Assembly: GCA_944372575.1 (NCBI GenBank)
Contig: CALVZS010000005.1
Coordinates: forward strand, 33,718-97,717
DNA from: an uncultured Clostridia bacterium
Lineage (GTDB): Bacteria; Bacillota; Clostridia; Christensenellales; Borkfalkiaceae
DNA length: 64,000 nt
Reading direction: 5' to 3'
Part shown: positions 1 to 7,957 of the stretch, one piece after another
Numbering within the stretch: position 1 is the first letter of the stretch
Layout: the number at the start of each line of letters is the position of its first letter
Notes under the pieces: generated by a model
Told to the model about the DNA's origin: nothing
The model's input: the letters and a program-made list of their open reading frames with translations, nothing else
Databases searched by the model: none
Position numbers and translations under genes: made by a program

Positions 1-240
1 GGCTTAAACGACATCGAGATCAGCGACGACGAGAATGCGGGCGGCACGACGGGCCACATCATCTCCATGATCTACAAGGGCGACCACTACCGCATGATCG
101 TGCGTACGGACGGAGAGGACGAGGAGGACTTCGTGTTCGCCACGGACGATCTGTGGAATGAAAATGACCGCGTCTCCGTCATCGTCCCCAAGGACAAGAT
201 CAGACTCACGCTCAAGCATCCGGAGGACAAGAAAAAATGA
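1..240 (+). CDS. potA: Spermidine/putrescine ABC transporter ATPase, C-terminal part
   Basis: The window opens inside this gene and only the last 79 codons are present, ending TGA at 238-240. The fragment is beta-rich and acidic (for example HYRMIVRTDGEDEEDF, then VIVPKDKIRLTLKHPEDKKK) and fits the TOBE-like regulatory domain that follows the nucleotide-binding domain in PotA-type importers. No Walker motif is in view. The identity therefore rests on this tail and on the potB, potC and potD genes that follow with 4-base ATGA/GTGA overlaps, which make a translationally coupled operon. It would power polyamine uptake from the cytoplasmic side of the membrane. Confidence 0.8.
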   Translation, partial: GLNDIEISDDENAGGTTGHIISMIYKGDHYRMIVRTDGEDEEDFVFATDDLWNENDRVSVIVPKDKIRLTLKHPEDKKK

Positions 241-1025
241 GACTGCACTTTTCGAGGAAGATGCTGGGCATCCCCTACGTCGTCTTTCTCCTCTTTTTCG
301 TCATCATCCCGATGCTCATCATTCTCTTCTATGCCTTTACGGACAGGGAGATGCATTTCTCGTTCGCAAACTTCATTCAGTTCTTCTCCGATCCGACCAA
401 GCTGAGCACCATCGTCTATTCGCTGGTCATCGCGCTCATCACGACGGCGGTCTGCCTGCTCATCGCCTACCCCGTCGCCTACATCCTGGCGCGCAGCAAG
501 ATGAAGAAGAAATTTGTCATCCTGCTGCTGTTCGTGACGCCCATGTGGATCAACTTCGTGCTGCGTATCAACGCTATCCGCGAGCTCCTGAGCTGGATCG
601 GACTGCTGGGAGAGACCAACTACTTCAATACCATCCTCGGAATGGTGTATGACTTTCTGCCCTTTATGATCCTTCCCCTCTATACGACCATGCTCAAGAT
701 CGAAGAGAGCCTGTATGAGGCGAGCGCCGATCTCGGCGCGGGCGGATTTACGACCTTCCAGCGCGTGACCCTCCCCCTCTCCATGCCCGGGATTGCGAGC
801 GGCATCACGATGGTGTTCCTTCCCTCGATGACCAACTACGTCGTATCCGATATGCTCGGAAACTCCAAGGTCACCATCATCGGCAAATTTATCTACGAAT
901 ACTTCGGCACCAACTGGCACATGGGCTCGATGGTCGCACTCATCCTGCTCATTGTGGTTTTCCTCTCCACCTGGCTGACGGGCGGACTCAGGGAGAATGA
1001 AACGGTAAGGGGGGCAAACCTGTGA
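237..1025 (+). CDS. potB: Spermidine/putrescine ABC transporter permease PotB
   Basis: A 262-residue inner-membrane permease with about six hydrophobic segments. It carries the EAA loop that docks on the ATPase (EASADLGAGGFTTFQRVTLP, about residues 161-180), typical of binding-protein-dependent type I importers. The ATG overlaps the potA stop by four bases, so no separate promoter is needed. Together with PotC it forms the channel for spermidine/putrescine delivered by PotD. Length and topology are normal for PotB. It could serve another cationic or polyamine-like substrate, since substrate choice lies in the binding protein. Confidence 0.9.
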   Translation: MRLHFSRKMLGIPYVVFLLFFVIIPMLIILFYAFTDREMHFSFANFIQFFSDPTKLSTIVYSLVIALITTAVCLLIAYPVAYILARSKMKKKFVILLLFVTPMWINFVLRINAIRELLSWIGLLGETNYFNTILGMVYDFLPFMILPLYTTMLKIEESLYEASADLGAGGFTTFQRVTLPLSMPGIASGITMVFLPSMTNYVVSDMLGNSKVTIIGKFIYEYFGTNWHMGSMVALILLIVVFLSTWLTGGLRENETVRGANL

Positions 1026-1837
1026 ACAAAAAAGCACTTGTCATCAAATGTCTGAAAGCGGCATTCATCGGGCTCATCCTGCTTTTGCTCTATGCCCCCA
1101 TCCTGCTGCTCGCCGTCTACAGCTTCATCGATACCGACGTCATCGGCACTTCGGGCGGGTTCACGTTCAGCCACTATACCGACCTGTTCACTGATGCGCA
1201 GGTCATGACGATGATCGGAAATACGTTGGGACTGGCATTCGCCTCCGCCGCACTCTCCACGCTGCTCGGAACGCTGGGCGCCATCGGTATCTATTACAGC
1301 AAAAAGCGCGTCAAGACCGCCATCGGCGCCGTCTCGCGCATCCCCATCATCAATGCAGAGATCGTCACGGCGCTCTCCCTTGCCATCCTCTTCGTCACAT
1401 TCGGGCTGCCCAAATCCTACTTTACGCTGCTCATGGGACACATGGTCATCTGCACCCCCTTCGTGGTGCTGTCCGTCATGCCCAAACTCAAGCAGATGGA
1501 CAATTCCCTCTACGAGGCGGCGCTCGATCTGGGGGCATCACCCGCAAAGGCACTCTTCAAAGTCATCCTGCCCCAAATCATCCCGGGCGTCATCTCCGGC
1601 TTTATGCTTGCCATCACCCTCTCGCTTGACGACTATATCGTGACGGTCTATACCCGCCCCTCCGGCTTCGACACCATCTCGACCTATGTCTTTAATGCGA
1701 CCATCCGCGGCAATGCGCACACCGCCGAGACGCTCTCCTCCTTCTGGGCATTGACGACCATCATTTTCCTCGTCATCCTGATCGTTGCCATTTCCGCCAA
1801 TCTCGCGGGACACCGCAAAAAGGAGGCCGTCAGATGA
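1022..1837 (+). CDS. potC: Spermidine/putrescine ABC transporter permease PotC
   Basis: A 271-residue membrane permease starting with GTG that overlaps the potB stop (GTGA). It has six predicted membrane spans and a clear EAA loop (EAALDLGASPAKALFKVILP, near residue 165) contacting the ATPase. It pairs with PotB as the heterodimeric translocation pore. The motif LSLDDYIVTVY matches the conserved LSxDDFxxT segment of PotC proteins. The downstream potD start overlaps its stop by four bases, so the four components are made from one message. Confidence 0.92.
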   Translation: MNKKALVIKCLKAAFIGLILLLLYAPILLLAVYSFIDTDVIGTSGGFTFSHYTDLFTDAQVMTMIGNTLGLAFASAALSTLLGTLGAIGIYYSKKRVKTAIGAVSRIPIINAEIVTALSLAILFVTFGLPKSYFTLLMGHMVICTPFVVLSVMPKLKQMDNSLYEAALDLGASPAKALFKVILPQIIPGVISGFMLAITLSLDDYIVTVYTRPSGFDTISTYVFNATIRGNAHTAETLSSFWALTTIIFLVILIVAISANLAGHRKKEAVR

Positions 1838-3423
1838 AGACAAAACGCATCGGCGCGCTCATGCTTGCCGCAGCCGCCCTCCTGCCCACCCTGATGACCG
1901 CCGCGAGCTGCGCAAGCGACAACACCATTGTACTGCGCGTGTTCAACTGGGAAGAATACATCGATGAGGGCGGAGAAGGATCCTATCAGTATGACTATGA
2001 GGTGAACGAGGACGGCTCCGCGCCCCCCATCATCGAGGACTTCGAGACGTGGTATGAGGAGACCTACGGCACGCCCATCCGCGTAGAATATTCCACCTAC
2101 GGCACCAACGAGGATATGTACAACCAGCTGCAGCTGGGGGATGAATACGACCTCCTGTGTCCCTCCGAGTACATGATCATGAAGCTGGCGGCGGAGGACT
2201 ATCTGCAGCCCTATACCGATGACTTTTTCAATGAAGACATCGAGGAAAACTACTATATCCGCAACGTATCCCCCTATATCCGGAATATGTTCGAGAGCAA
2301 CCGCATCAACCGCGAGGACGAGAACGACACCTCCACCTGGGCGGACTACGCGGCAGGCTATATGTGGGGCGTGACGGGCTTCATCTACAATCCCGAATAT
2401 GTGGATGAGGAGGAACTGGCACAGCTGGGCTGGAACGCCATGCTCGAGCCGCAGTACAACAACAGAGTGACGACAAAGGACAATGTGCGCGATTCCTACT
2501 TTGTCGCACTCGCCATCCTCTATCAGGAGGAGATCGCCGCACTTGCACAGCAGCTGGAAACAGGCGAGCTGACCGACCGGGAATACAACGCACAGCTCAC
2601 CGCCATCCTCAACCGCACGGACGCGGATACCATTGCCGCCGTCGAGGAGGTGATGAATGAGATCGACGCCAACATCTACAGCTACGAGACGGATACGGGC
2701 AAGGCGGATATCGTGAGCGGACGCATCTGGCTCAATTTCGCCTGGAGCGGCGATGCCGTGTACGCCATGGATCTTGCCGAAGCGGGCGAGGATGAGGAAG
2801 GAAACGAGACTGAATCAGCCCTGCTCAACTTCTTTATTCCCGAGGAGTGCGCTAACCTGTGGTTTGACGGCTGGGTAATGCCCAAGGGCGCCAACACACA
2901 GGCGGCGCAGGCGTTCGTCAACTTCCTCTCCCGCCCCGACAATGCCGTGCGCAATATGTACTACATCGGCTATTCGGGCGTCATCACGGGGGATCCGGAT
3001 GACGAGGAGTACGGTTCAATGGTGTTCGACTACATTCAGGACTGTTACGCCGTCGATCCTGAAGAGGCGGACGATCCGGTGGAATACGACCTCTCCTACT
3101 TCTTCGGAACGGAGGCAGTATTCTATGCCGAGCGGGAACAGGCGGAACAGCGCCAGCTGCACGCCCATTATCCCACCGAGGAAGTGACGCTGCGCTGCGC
3201 CGTGATGGATTACTACGGCGAGGAAGCAAACGAGGCGATCAACGAACTGTGGTCGCGCGTCAAGAGCGAATCGCTGGACACCTGGGCGATCGTGGTCATC
3301 TGCGTAGGCATCGTCCTTGTCATCGCGGCTGCCCTGTACGTCAAGTTCGGCGGGAAGATCGATCCCTTCCGCAGCAAACCCAAAAAAAGATACAAGCGCA
3401 TCAGACAGGAAAACTGTTACTAA
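1834..3423 (+). CDS. potD: Spermidine/putrescine-binding lipoprotein PotD with extra C-terminal membrane anchor
   Basis: A 529-residue extracellular solute-binding protein. The N-terminus has a lipoprotein signal with the lipobox cysteine at residue 26 (TAASC). The mature part begins with VLRVFNWEEYID, the hallmark of PotD/PotF proteins. It is much longer than the usual 350 or so residues. There are acidic insertions, including a predicted helical stretch around residues 225-285 between the two lobes. A hydrophobic segment near residues 484-503 follows, then a basic tail (KPKKRYKRIRQ). The protein therefore looks anchored at both ends, by lipid and by a membrane helix. It captures polyamines for PotABC. 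The operon ends at a strong terminator just after the stop. Confidence 0.88.
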   Translation: MKTKRIGALMLAAAALLPTLMTAASCASDNTIVLRVFNWEEYIDEGGEGSYQYDYEVNEDGSAPPIIEDFETWYEETYGTPIRVEYSTYGTNEDMYNQLQLGDEYDLLCPSEYMIMKLAAEDYLQPYTDDFFNEDIEENYYIRNVSPYIRNMFESNRINREDENDTSTWADYAAGYMWGVTGFIYNPEYVDEEELAQLGWNAMLEPQYNNRVTTKDNVRDSYFVALAILYQEEIAALAQQLETGELTDREYNAQLTAILNRTDADTIAAVEEVMNEIDANIYSYETDTGKADIVSGRIWLNFAWSGDAVYAMDLAEAGEDEEGNETESALLNFFIPEECANLWFDGWVMPKGANTQAAQAFVNFLSRPDNAVRNMYYIGYSGVITGDPDDEEYGSMVFDYIQDCYAVDPEEADDPVEYDLSYFFGTEAVFYAEREQAEQRQLHAHYPTEEVTLRCAVMDYYGEEANEAINELWSRVKSESLDTWAIVVICVGIVLVIAAALYVKFGGKIDPFRSKPKKRYKRIRQENCY

Positions 3424-3431
3424 AGTGCATC

Positions 3432-3466
3432 AAAAAACCGCGGGCTTTCACAACCCGCGGTTTTTT
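3432..3466. terminator. Bidirectional intrinsic terminator after potD
   Basis: A perfect stem AAAAAACCGCGGG / CCCGCGGTTTTTT with a 9-base loop. The T-run serves potD on the plus strand and the A-run serves the convergent minus-strand gene, whose TAA (3465-3467) overlaps the stem edge. Confidence 0.9.
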
Positions 3467-4169
3467 ATCCGATCAGATCCTTTTTGCGCGCATATTTCAC
3501 GATGCGCCGGTACTCCCTGCGCTGCGTCCTGCCCGCAAACCTCCACTTTCCCGCCTCGTAGAGGACGACTTCGCCCTTCTTGCCGACCTCTCCCGCACCG
3601 TTTTCCAAAAGACGGTAGGAGATGCGCTGCGCAACGACGTTTTCCCTTTCCAGCCAGGTGAACAGTCCGAACACCGCAACGGCGAGCGCATCAAGCGCGT
3701 CCAGGTGTTCCCCGAAGGGCGCAAGCGAAATTTCCGTCTGCTCTCCGCCGCGCACGAGCGTAAAGTGAGGAACGTCCTTGTCCGCCGTGACGGGAAGATC
3801 GATCTCGTAGCGCACGATGCCGTTCTCCGCCCGCCAGCCCGCTGCAAGGTATTGCCTTGCATACAGGAAAAACGCGGCGGCGAAGGCAGGACGGCGCATC
3901 ATGCTGTCCTCCATGCGGTCATCCGTCCTGCGCGAGAGGATCGCGCCGATCACTGTGACGGCCATGCCCGCCCCAAAGAGGGAATAGCCCAGGATATCGC
4001 GCCACAACGGAGCGCTCCCCTCCTCCGGAAGAAGAATGCCGCCGATGAGAAGGAGGGCAAGTCCGACAAAAAAGAGGATCATGCGGCGTTTTGCCGTTCT
4101 CCTGTTGGCACAGAGCCGTTCGCGTTCTTGGCGGAACACATCCGTATCAATGTACTCTTCAAACGTCAT
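3465..4169 (-). CDS. Two-helix membrane protein of unknown function, last gene of an ABC exporter operon
   Basis: A 234-residue protein I do not recognise. A charged N-terminus is followed by two hydrophobic helices at about residues 28-48 and 57-78 and then by a soluble, cytoplasm-facing domain of about 150 residues ending in a basic tail (RREYRRIVKYARKKDLIG). It overlaps the upstream permease gene by four bases (ATGA), so it is co-translated with the exporter and probably acts with it. This helix-hairpin plus domain layout resembles small PH-like or YcxB-like membrane proteins, but no family motif is decisive. Confidence 0.75.
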   Translation of the reverse strand: MTFEEYIDTDVFRQERERLCANRRTAKRRMILFFVGLALLLIGGILLPEEGSAPLWRDILGYSLFGAGMAVTVIGAILSRRTDDRMEDSMMRRPAFAAAFFLYARQYLAAGWRAENGIVRYEIDLPVTADKDVPHFTLVRGGEQTEISLAPFGEHLDALDALAVAVFGLFTWLERENVVAQRISYRLLENGAGEVGKKGEVVLYEAGKWRFAGRTQRREYRRIVKYARKKDLIG

Positions 4170-4945
4170 ACAATGAGATTGACTTTATGCGACAGGATAT
4201 AGCGCACGAGCAGGAAACATCCCACATCGATGGCGACTGTCACGAGGATATCGATCCAGTTTGCCAAATGTATGGAGATATTCTGTGCGCAGGCAAAGAG
4301 AATGGGCTCATAAACGAGCACATTAAGCAGGGAGATCACGAATATCGCAGCAATGGCGATGAGCGCTGTCATCCCTTTTCTGTGTGACGTGAAGAGCTGC
4401 CCGACGGAGGCGATGAGGCAGAAAAAGAGCGTCCCGGTCGGAATGACGACGATCGTGACGATCACCTGCTCCACGATGAGCAGCGGATCACTTGCATAGT
4501 ACGCCCCGAAGGAGGAGAACAGATCGGCGAGCAAGTCTCCAAGCTGTACATAAAACTCTGCGTCCAGCCCCGCAAAAAAGATGAGCGCCGAAAGGATGCA
4601 CACCGCAACTGCGGAGTATGCCGCAATCAGAGCAGAGAGCAGCTTGCCCCAGATGAGCTGCGCCGGCGTTGCGGGAAAGGAGAGCGTAAGATATCCCTCT
4701 CCCGTGAATATCGTCTTATAAAAGCGCGAAATGCCCAGAATCAGCGCTACAAGAATTGCGACAAACATGGCATAAATATAAAATACTGCCAGAAACGCCG
4801 CAAATCCCGCCCGTTCAGCCGAAGCTCCGTTTCCGCCGAGCAGCGTGAGGCGCAGAAGTACGGCAAGCAGCAGCACCGCCGCAAACAGAAAAACGAGGAT
4901 ACGGAAGAGTGCATACAATTCGTGCTTTATGATCTTCCCTACCAT
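4166..4945 (-). CDS. ABC-2 type transporter permease
   Basis: A 259-residue membrane protein with about six hydrophobic spans. It starts MVGKIIKHELYALFRIL, an amphipathic entry typical of ABC-2 permeases of the YtrC/YtrD or bacitracin-exporter kind. A segment TGEGYLTLSFPATPAQLIWGK (about residues 79-99) matches the cytosolic loop that such permeases share before the third helix. It overlaps the ATPase gene upstream and the unknown two-helix gene downstream. The unit is likely an exporter or a membrane-stress sensor rather than an importer, because no binding protein is encoded. Confidence 0.85.
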   Translation of the reverse strand: MVGKIIKHELYALFRILVFLFAAVLLLAVLLRLTLLGGNGASAERAGFAAFLAVFYIYAMFVAILVALILGISRFYKTIFTGEGYLTLSFPATPAQLIWGKLLSALIAAYSAVAVCILSALIFFAGLDAEFYVQLGDLLADLFSSFGAYYASDPLLIVEQVIVTIVVIPTGTLFFCLIASVGQLFTSHRKGMTALIAIAAIFVISLLNVLVYEPILFACAQNISIHLANWIDILVTVAIDVGCFLLVRYILSHKVNLIV

Positions 4946-5673
4946 CTGAACACCTCCCGGAACATCGCATCCAGCGTCTTGCCCTCCTGCTCATGTATCT
5001 CCTGCACGCTGCGATCGAGCACCACCTGTCCCTTGGAGAGAAACACCGCGTGTGTGAGAACGGGTTCGATGTCGGCGATCAGGTGCGTACAGAGCAGGAT
5101 GGTCGAGCCCTGCGGCTTCTGGGAGAAGATGATATCGAGAATAAAGTCACGCGCCGCAGGATCGACGCCCGCAATCGGCTCGTCCAAAATGTAGAGCTGC
5201 GCATTGCGCGCCATGGTGACGATGAGACCAACTTTCTCCTTGTTTCCCTTGGAGAGCGCCCTCATGCGCTGCCTGAGCCCGATGCCCAGGCGGGAGAGCA
5301 TCGCCTCCGCCCGGTCACGCCGAAAATCGGGAAAGAAGTCGGCGATATAGCGCAACACCTGCTCCACGCGCATCCAATCGGGCAGAAAATTGCTGTCCGG
5401 AAGATATGCCGTCATTGCCTTGGTGCGCGGCGAAGGGCGCGTTCCGTCCACAAAAATATTGCCGAGCGTGGGCTGCAGCATCCCCATTGCAAGTTTGATG
5501 AGGGTGGACTTGCCGCTTCCGTTCGGCCCGAGCAGCCCGACGATGCCGCCCGAAGCAATGCGCAGATTGACGTCTTGCAGCGCGACCGTCGTCCCATACG
5601 ACTTGTACAGTCCCCGACACTCGAAAATGATGCGCTCACGTTCGGAACCGGGAGACATTTGGATCCCTTCCAC
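4939..5673 (-). CDS. ABC transporter ATP-binding protein (YtrB-like)
   Basis: A 244-residue ATPase. Walker A GPNGSGKST lies at about residues 49-57. The signature appears as LSKGNKEKVGL, the variant seen in YtrB and GntR-linked exporters rather than the LSGGQ of importers. Walker B is LYILDEP. I chose GTG at 5673 because GAGGAG lies six bases upstream; ATG at 5658 is an alternative with a weaker AAGGG. No GntR (YtrA) regulator gene adjoins it. A consensus promoter and a copy of the 24-bp dyad motif lie just upstream. Confidence 0.87.
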   Translation of the reverse strand: MEGIQMSPGSERERIIFECRGLYKSYGTTVALQDVNLRIASGGIVGLLGPNGSGKSTLIKLAMGMLQPTLGNIFVDGTRPSPRTKAMTAYLPDSNFLPDWMRVEQVLRYIADFFPDFRRDRAEAMLSRLGIGLRQRMRALSKGNKEKVGLIVTMARNAQLYILDEPIAGVDPAARDFILDIIFSQKPQGSTILLCTHLIADIEPVLTHAVFLSKGQVVLDRSVQEIHEQEGKTLDAMFREVFRW

Positions 5674-5721
5674 AATTTTCTCCTCATTTGTTTTGTGCGG
5701 TAAATGCCGCATAACATGAGT

Positions 5722-5750
5722 ATTTTAACCGCTTTTCACCGTTTTGTCAA
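5722..5750 (-). promoter_or_regulatory. Promoter of the ABC exporter operon
   Basis: Minus-strand TTGACA (5745-5750), 17-bp spacer, TAAAAT (5722-5727). The 5' leader would be about 40 nt and carries the GAGGAG ribosome site of the ATPase. Confidence 0.8.
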
Positions 5751-5770
5751 GACGCATAGACAATATTTTT

Positions 5771-5798
5771 ATATTATGTCTGACATAATACTATGTAA
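5771..5798 (-). promoter_or_regulatory. Dyad motif copy 1 (CATAGTA-N-TATGTC type)
   Basis: On the minus strand the core reads CATAGTATTATGTCAGAC followed by ATAATA. It contains a perfect 17-bp palindrome ATTATGTCTGACATAAT (5773-5789). It could itself be a promoter (TTACAT, 16 bp, TAATAT), with the palindrome filling the spacer, or an operator 21 bp above the strong ABC promoter. The same motif recurs at 9280-9307 and 30987-31014 in the same orientation. Confidence 0.6.
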
Positions 5799-5846
5799 TA
5801 TTCCAATTATTTGCATTTCATGGCTTTTAAAGATGGTTTTTGATAG

Positions 5847-5855
5847 CCCCCCCCC
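5847..5855. repeat. C9 homopolymer in intergenic DNA
   Basis: Nine consecutive C (G9 on the minus strand) between the terminator of the G3E fusion gene and the dyad motif. It is outside any coding region. It could vary in length by slippage, but no effect can be read from the sequence. Confidence 0.7.
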
Positions 5856-5868
5856 TATGGACATCAGA

Positions 5869-5898
5869 AAAGGGCTTCCGGATGACCGGAAGCCCTTT
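5869..5898 (-). terminator. Terminator of the G3E GTPase operon
   Basis: A perfect 13-bp stem AAAGGGCTTCCGG / CCGGAAGCCCTTT with loop TCAT on the minus strand and a TTTTCTG tail. It ends the transcript of the fusion gene whose stop is at 5908. Confidence 0.88.
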
Positions 5899-5907
5899 GT
5901 GAGACGA

Positions 5908-6852
5908 TCAATAAAATGTTGCCAATTCCTGTTCGGGAGGCGGCGCATAGGCGATCTCGGACGCCGTCAGCACCGGCCCCTTCTGCCCGTAGATGGGATG
6001 ATACATGACATCGATGCGCGCGGTGAGAATAACCCAGTCGCGCGTCTTGAAGGGCAGATCGGAAGTATGCCGGCTCACCAGCCCGCTGTAGGCGATGTCC
6101 GCCTCGCAGCACGTCATGATATGCCTGCCGACGACGATCGTCCCCTTTTTCATCTTCTTGTCGACGGCGACCAATCCCTTGAAACGCACTGTCTTACCGC
6201 GGTACTTGTCCGTCTCCTCCACCAGATCGCGGTAGAAGAAGGCGTAGTCCCTGTCTGCGATCTCGATAACGGGCGCGTCAATGTCGTAGGGCAGCGGGTC
6301 AACAATCTCGTCATATTCCGCCTTGCCGCCCAGGTATTCATAGACAATGTCGGGGCGGCGGGACATGGCGCGGATGATCTTATGGAATTCCTCCTTGGAA
6401 TACTCTCCCTTAAAGCGGTTGAACACCACCATATCGGCGTACTGCACCTTATCGTAGACGAGCTGACGCATATTCTTGTTGTACGAGAGGAAGGTGGTCG
6501 CATCAAAGAAGGTCATCACCTGCGCGATCGCCCAGCCGTCCGGCATGGCATCGAAGAACTTCTGCAGTTCGCACATCCCGTTGTACTCGACGACGATGCG
6601 TTCGGAGGAATATTTTCTGACGAGCGCGGAGAGCGCCGCCGTCGTCATGTCCGCGACGTCGAGGTGCTCCACCGCATAGGATGGATTGGCAAAACGGGCG
6701 TGATCGTACTCCTCCTCCCCCTCTTCAAAAACGAGGAGCAGGGTACGTTCGCCCGAATCAAAGCGTGCATCCTCCAGCGTTTCCTGGATGAATTTTGTCT
6801 TTCCCGACTCCAGAAAGCCGAGAAAAAGATAGACGGGGATCTCCTGCGGCAT
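5908..6852 (-). CDS. G3E-family (CobW-like) GTPase fused to a YcgQ/TIGR03943-type domain
   Basis: A 314-residue protein with two parts. Residues 1 to about 195 are a G3E P-loop domain. It has the P-loop GFLESGKTKF (about 12-21), an EYNG switch in the place of EPSG, and FNRFK near the base-recognition site. It lacks the CxCC metal motif typical of COG0523. Residues 205-314 resemble the extracytoplasmic domain of YcgQ (TIGR03943). The matching segments are YRGKTVRFKG, VVGRHIMTCCEAD (with a CC pair likely to bind metal), and DWVILTARIDVMYHP. No signal peptide or membrane span is present, so it acts in the cytoplasm. It starts three bases after the neighbouring G3E gene, so the two are co-expressed. 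Metal (probably zinc) delivery is an inference. Confidence 0.8.
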   Translation of the reverse strand: MPQEIPVYLFLGFLESGKTKFIQETLEDARFDSGERTLLLVFEEGEEEYDHARFANPSYAVEHLDVADMTTAALSALVRKYSSERIVVEYNGMCELQKFFDAMPDGWAIAQVMTFFDATTFLSYNKNMRQLVYDKVQYADMVVFNRFKGEYSKEEFHKIIRAMSRRPDIVYEYLGGKAEYDEIVDPLPYDIDAPVIEIADRDYAFFYRDLVEETDKYRGKTVRFKGLVAVDKKMKKGTIVVGRHIMTCCEADIAYSGLVSRHTSDLPFKTRDWVILTARIDVMYHPIYGQKGPVLTASEIAYAPPPEQELATFY

Positions 6853-6855
6853 GAT

Positions 6856-7917
6856 TTACTCCAAAAAGAGCGCCTTCAGCTTATCCTCATCGAGCTGACA
6901 GCCAATGACGCACAGCCTGCCCGTGACGCCCGGCGTTCCCTCGCGCACGTCCGGCTCACCGGGGACGTAATCGAAGAAGAGCCATCCGCTCTCCCCCTGC
7001 ACGATCCCCTTGGCGCGCAGCACCTGCCCGTATTCGCCCGAGGCAAGCGCGGAGAGTTTCTGACCGAGCTCCTGCGCCGTAAACGTCTTGTTCGTCTCCG
7101 TACCCCAGCTCGTGAACACCTCGTCCGCGTGGTGGTGATGATGCCCGTGATCGTGCTCATGGTCATGATCATGCTCGTGTTCATGTTCATCGTCGTCATG
7201 GCAATGCTCATGTTCGTGCTCGTGATGGCAACAGCCGTCATCATCGTCATCATCGCCGTCATGATGATGGTGATGATGCTCGCGCTCCTCCGCCGTCTCG
7301 CGGGCGAGCTTTTCCAGCTCCGCCTCGAGCGTATCCTTGCGCTCGATCGCGGCGAGCAGTTCTCTGCCGGTAAGTTCCTTCCAGTCAGTCGTGACGATGG
7401 TGACGTCGGTGTGTTCCCGCAAAAGGGAGACCGCCTCGGCGACTTTCTGCGCATTCCCCGTGTGGGATAGCACGATGCAGCCCGCATTCTCCACCTGATC
7501 GAGGAAAAATTCGCCGAAGTTTTTCAGATACATCTTGCACTTGTTGGCGTCGACGACGGTACAGAAGGCGTTGAGCTGCGCCCCCTCCACTCCCGCACGC
7601 TGTACGGCGCGGATGACGTCGGAAAGCTTGCCCACGCCCGAAGGCTCGATGACGATGCGGTCAGGCGAATACTGTTCCGCCACCTCCCTGAGCGCCTTTG
7701 CAAAGTCGCCCACCAGCGTACAGCAGATGCAGCCCGAGTTCATCTCGGTGATCCGGATGCCCGCATCCTGCAAAAAGCCGCCGTCCACGCCGATCTCGCC
7801 GAATTCGTTCTCGATGAGGACGACCTGCTCGCCCTTGTACACTTCCTGAATGAGTTTTCTGATGAGCGTCGTCTTTCCGGCACCCAAAAAACCCGAAAAA
7901 ATATCGATCTTGGTCAT
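6856..7917 (-). CDS. CobW/YciC-like G3E GTPase metallochaperone with His-rich loop
   Basis: A 353-residue COG0523 protein. The P-loop is GFLGAGKTTL (residues 9-18). The metal motif CxCC is present as GCICCTL near residue 63, and EPSGVG follows. Between the GTPase and CobW_C domains lies a His/Asp/Glu-rich insertion (about residues 213-266) with many HEHEH and HHHHHH runs, a typical metal-buffering loop. The usual NKxD guanine motif appears as SHTG. C-terminal residues from about 270 form the CobW_C domain. It is probably a zinc or other transition-metal insertase. It lies 40 bases behind the M29 aminopeptidase without a visible terminator, with ribosome site GAGGT. Confidence 0.9.
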   Translation of the reverse strand: MTKIDIFSGFLGAGKTTLIRKLIQEVYKGEQVVLIENEFGEIGVDGGFLQDAGIRITEMNSGCICCTLVGDFAKALREVAEQYSPDRIVIEPSGVGKLSDVIRAVQRAGVEGAQLNAFCTVVDANKCKMYLKNFGEFFLDQVENAGCIVLSHTGNAQKVAEAVSLLREHTDVTIVTTDWKELTGRELLAAIERKDTLEAELEKLARETAEEREHHHHHHDGDDDDDDGCCHHEHEHEHCHDDDEHEHEHDHDHEHDHGHHHHHADEVFTSWGTETNKTFTAQELGQKLSALASGEYGQVLRAKGIVQGESGWLFFDYVPGEPDVREGTPGVTGRLCVIGCQLDEDKLKALFLE

Positions 7918-7957
7918 ATCATTACCTCACCCACATATATACCCCGCAGGAGAGATT

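Noticed and set aside
7135..7280. Simple-sequence repeat of CATGATC/CGTGCTC type
   Set aside because: It is the coding sequence of the His/Asp/Glu-rich loop in the CobW protein and needs no other explanation.
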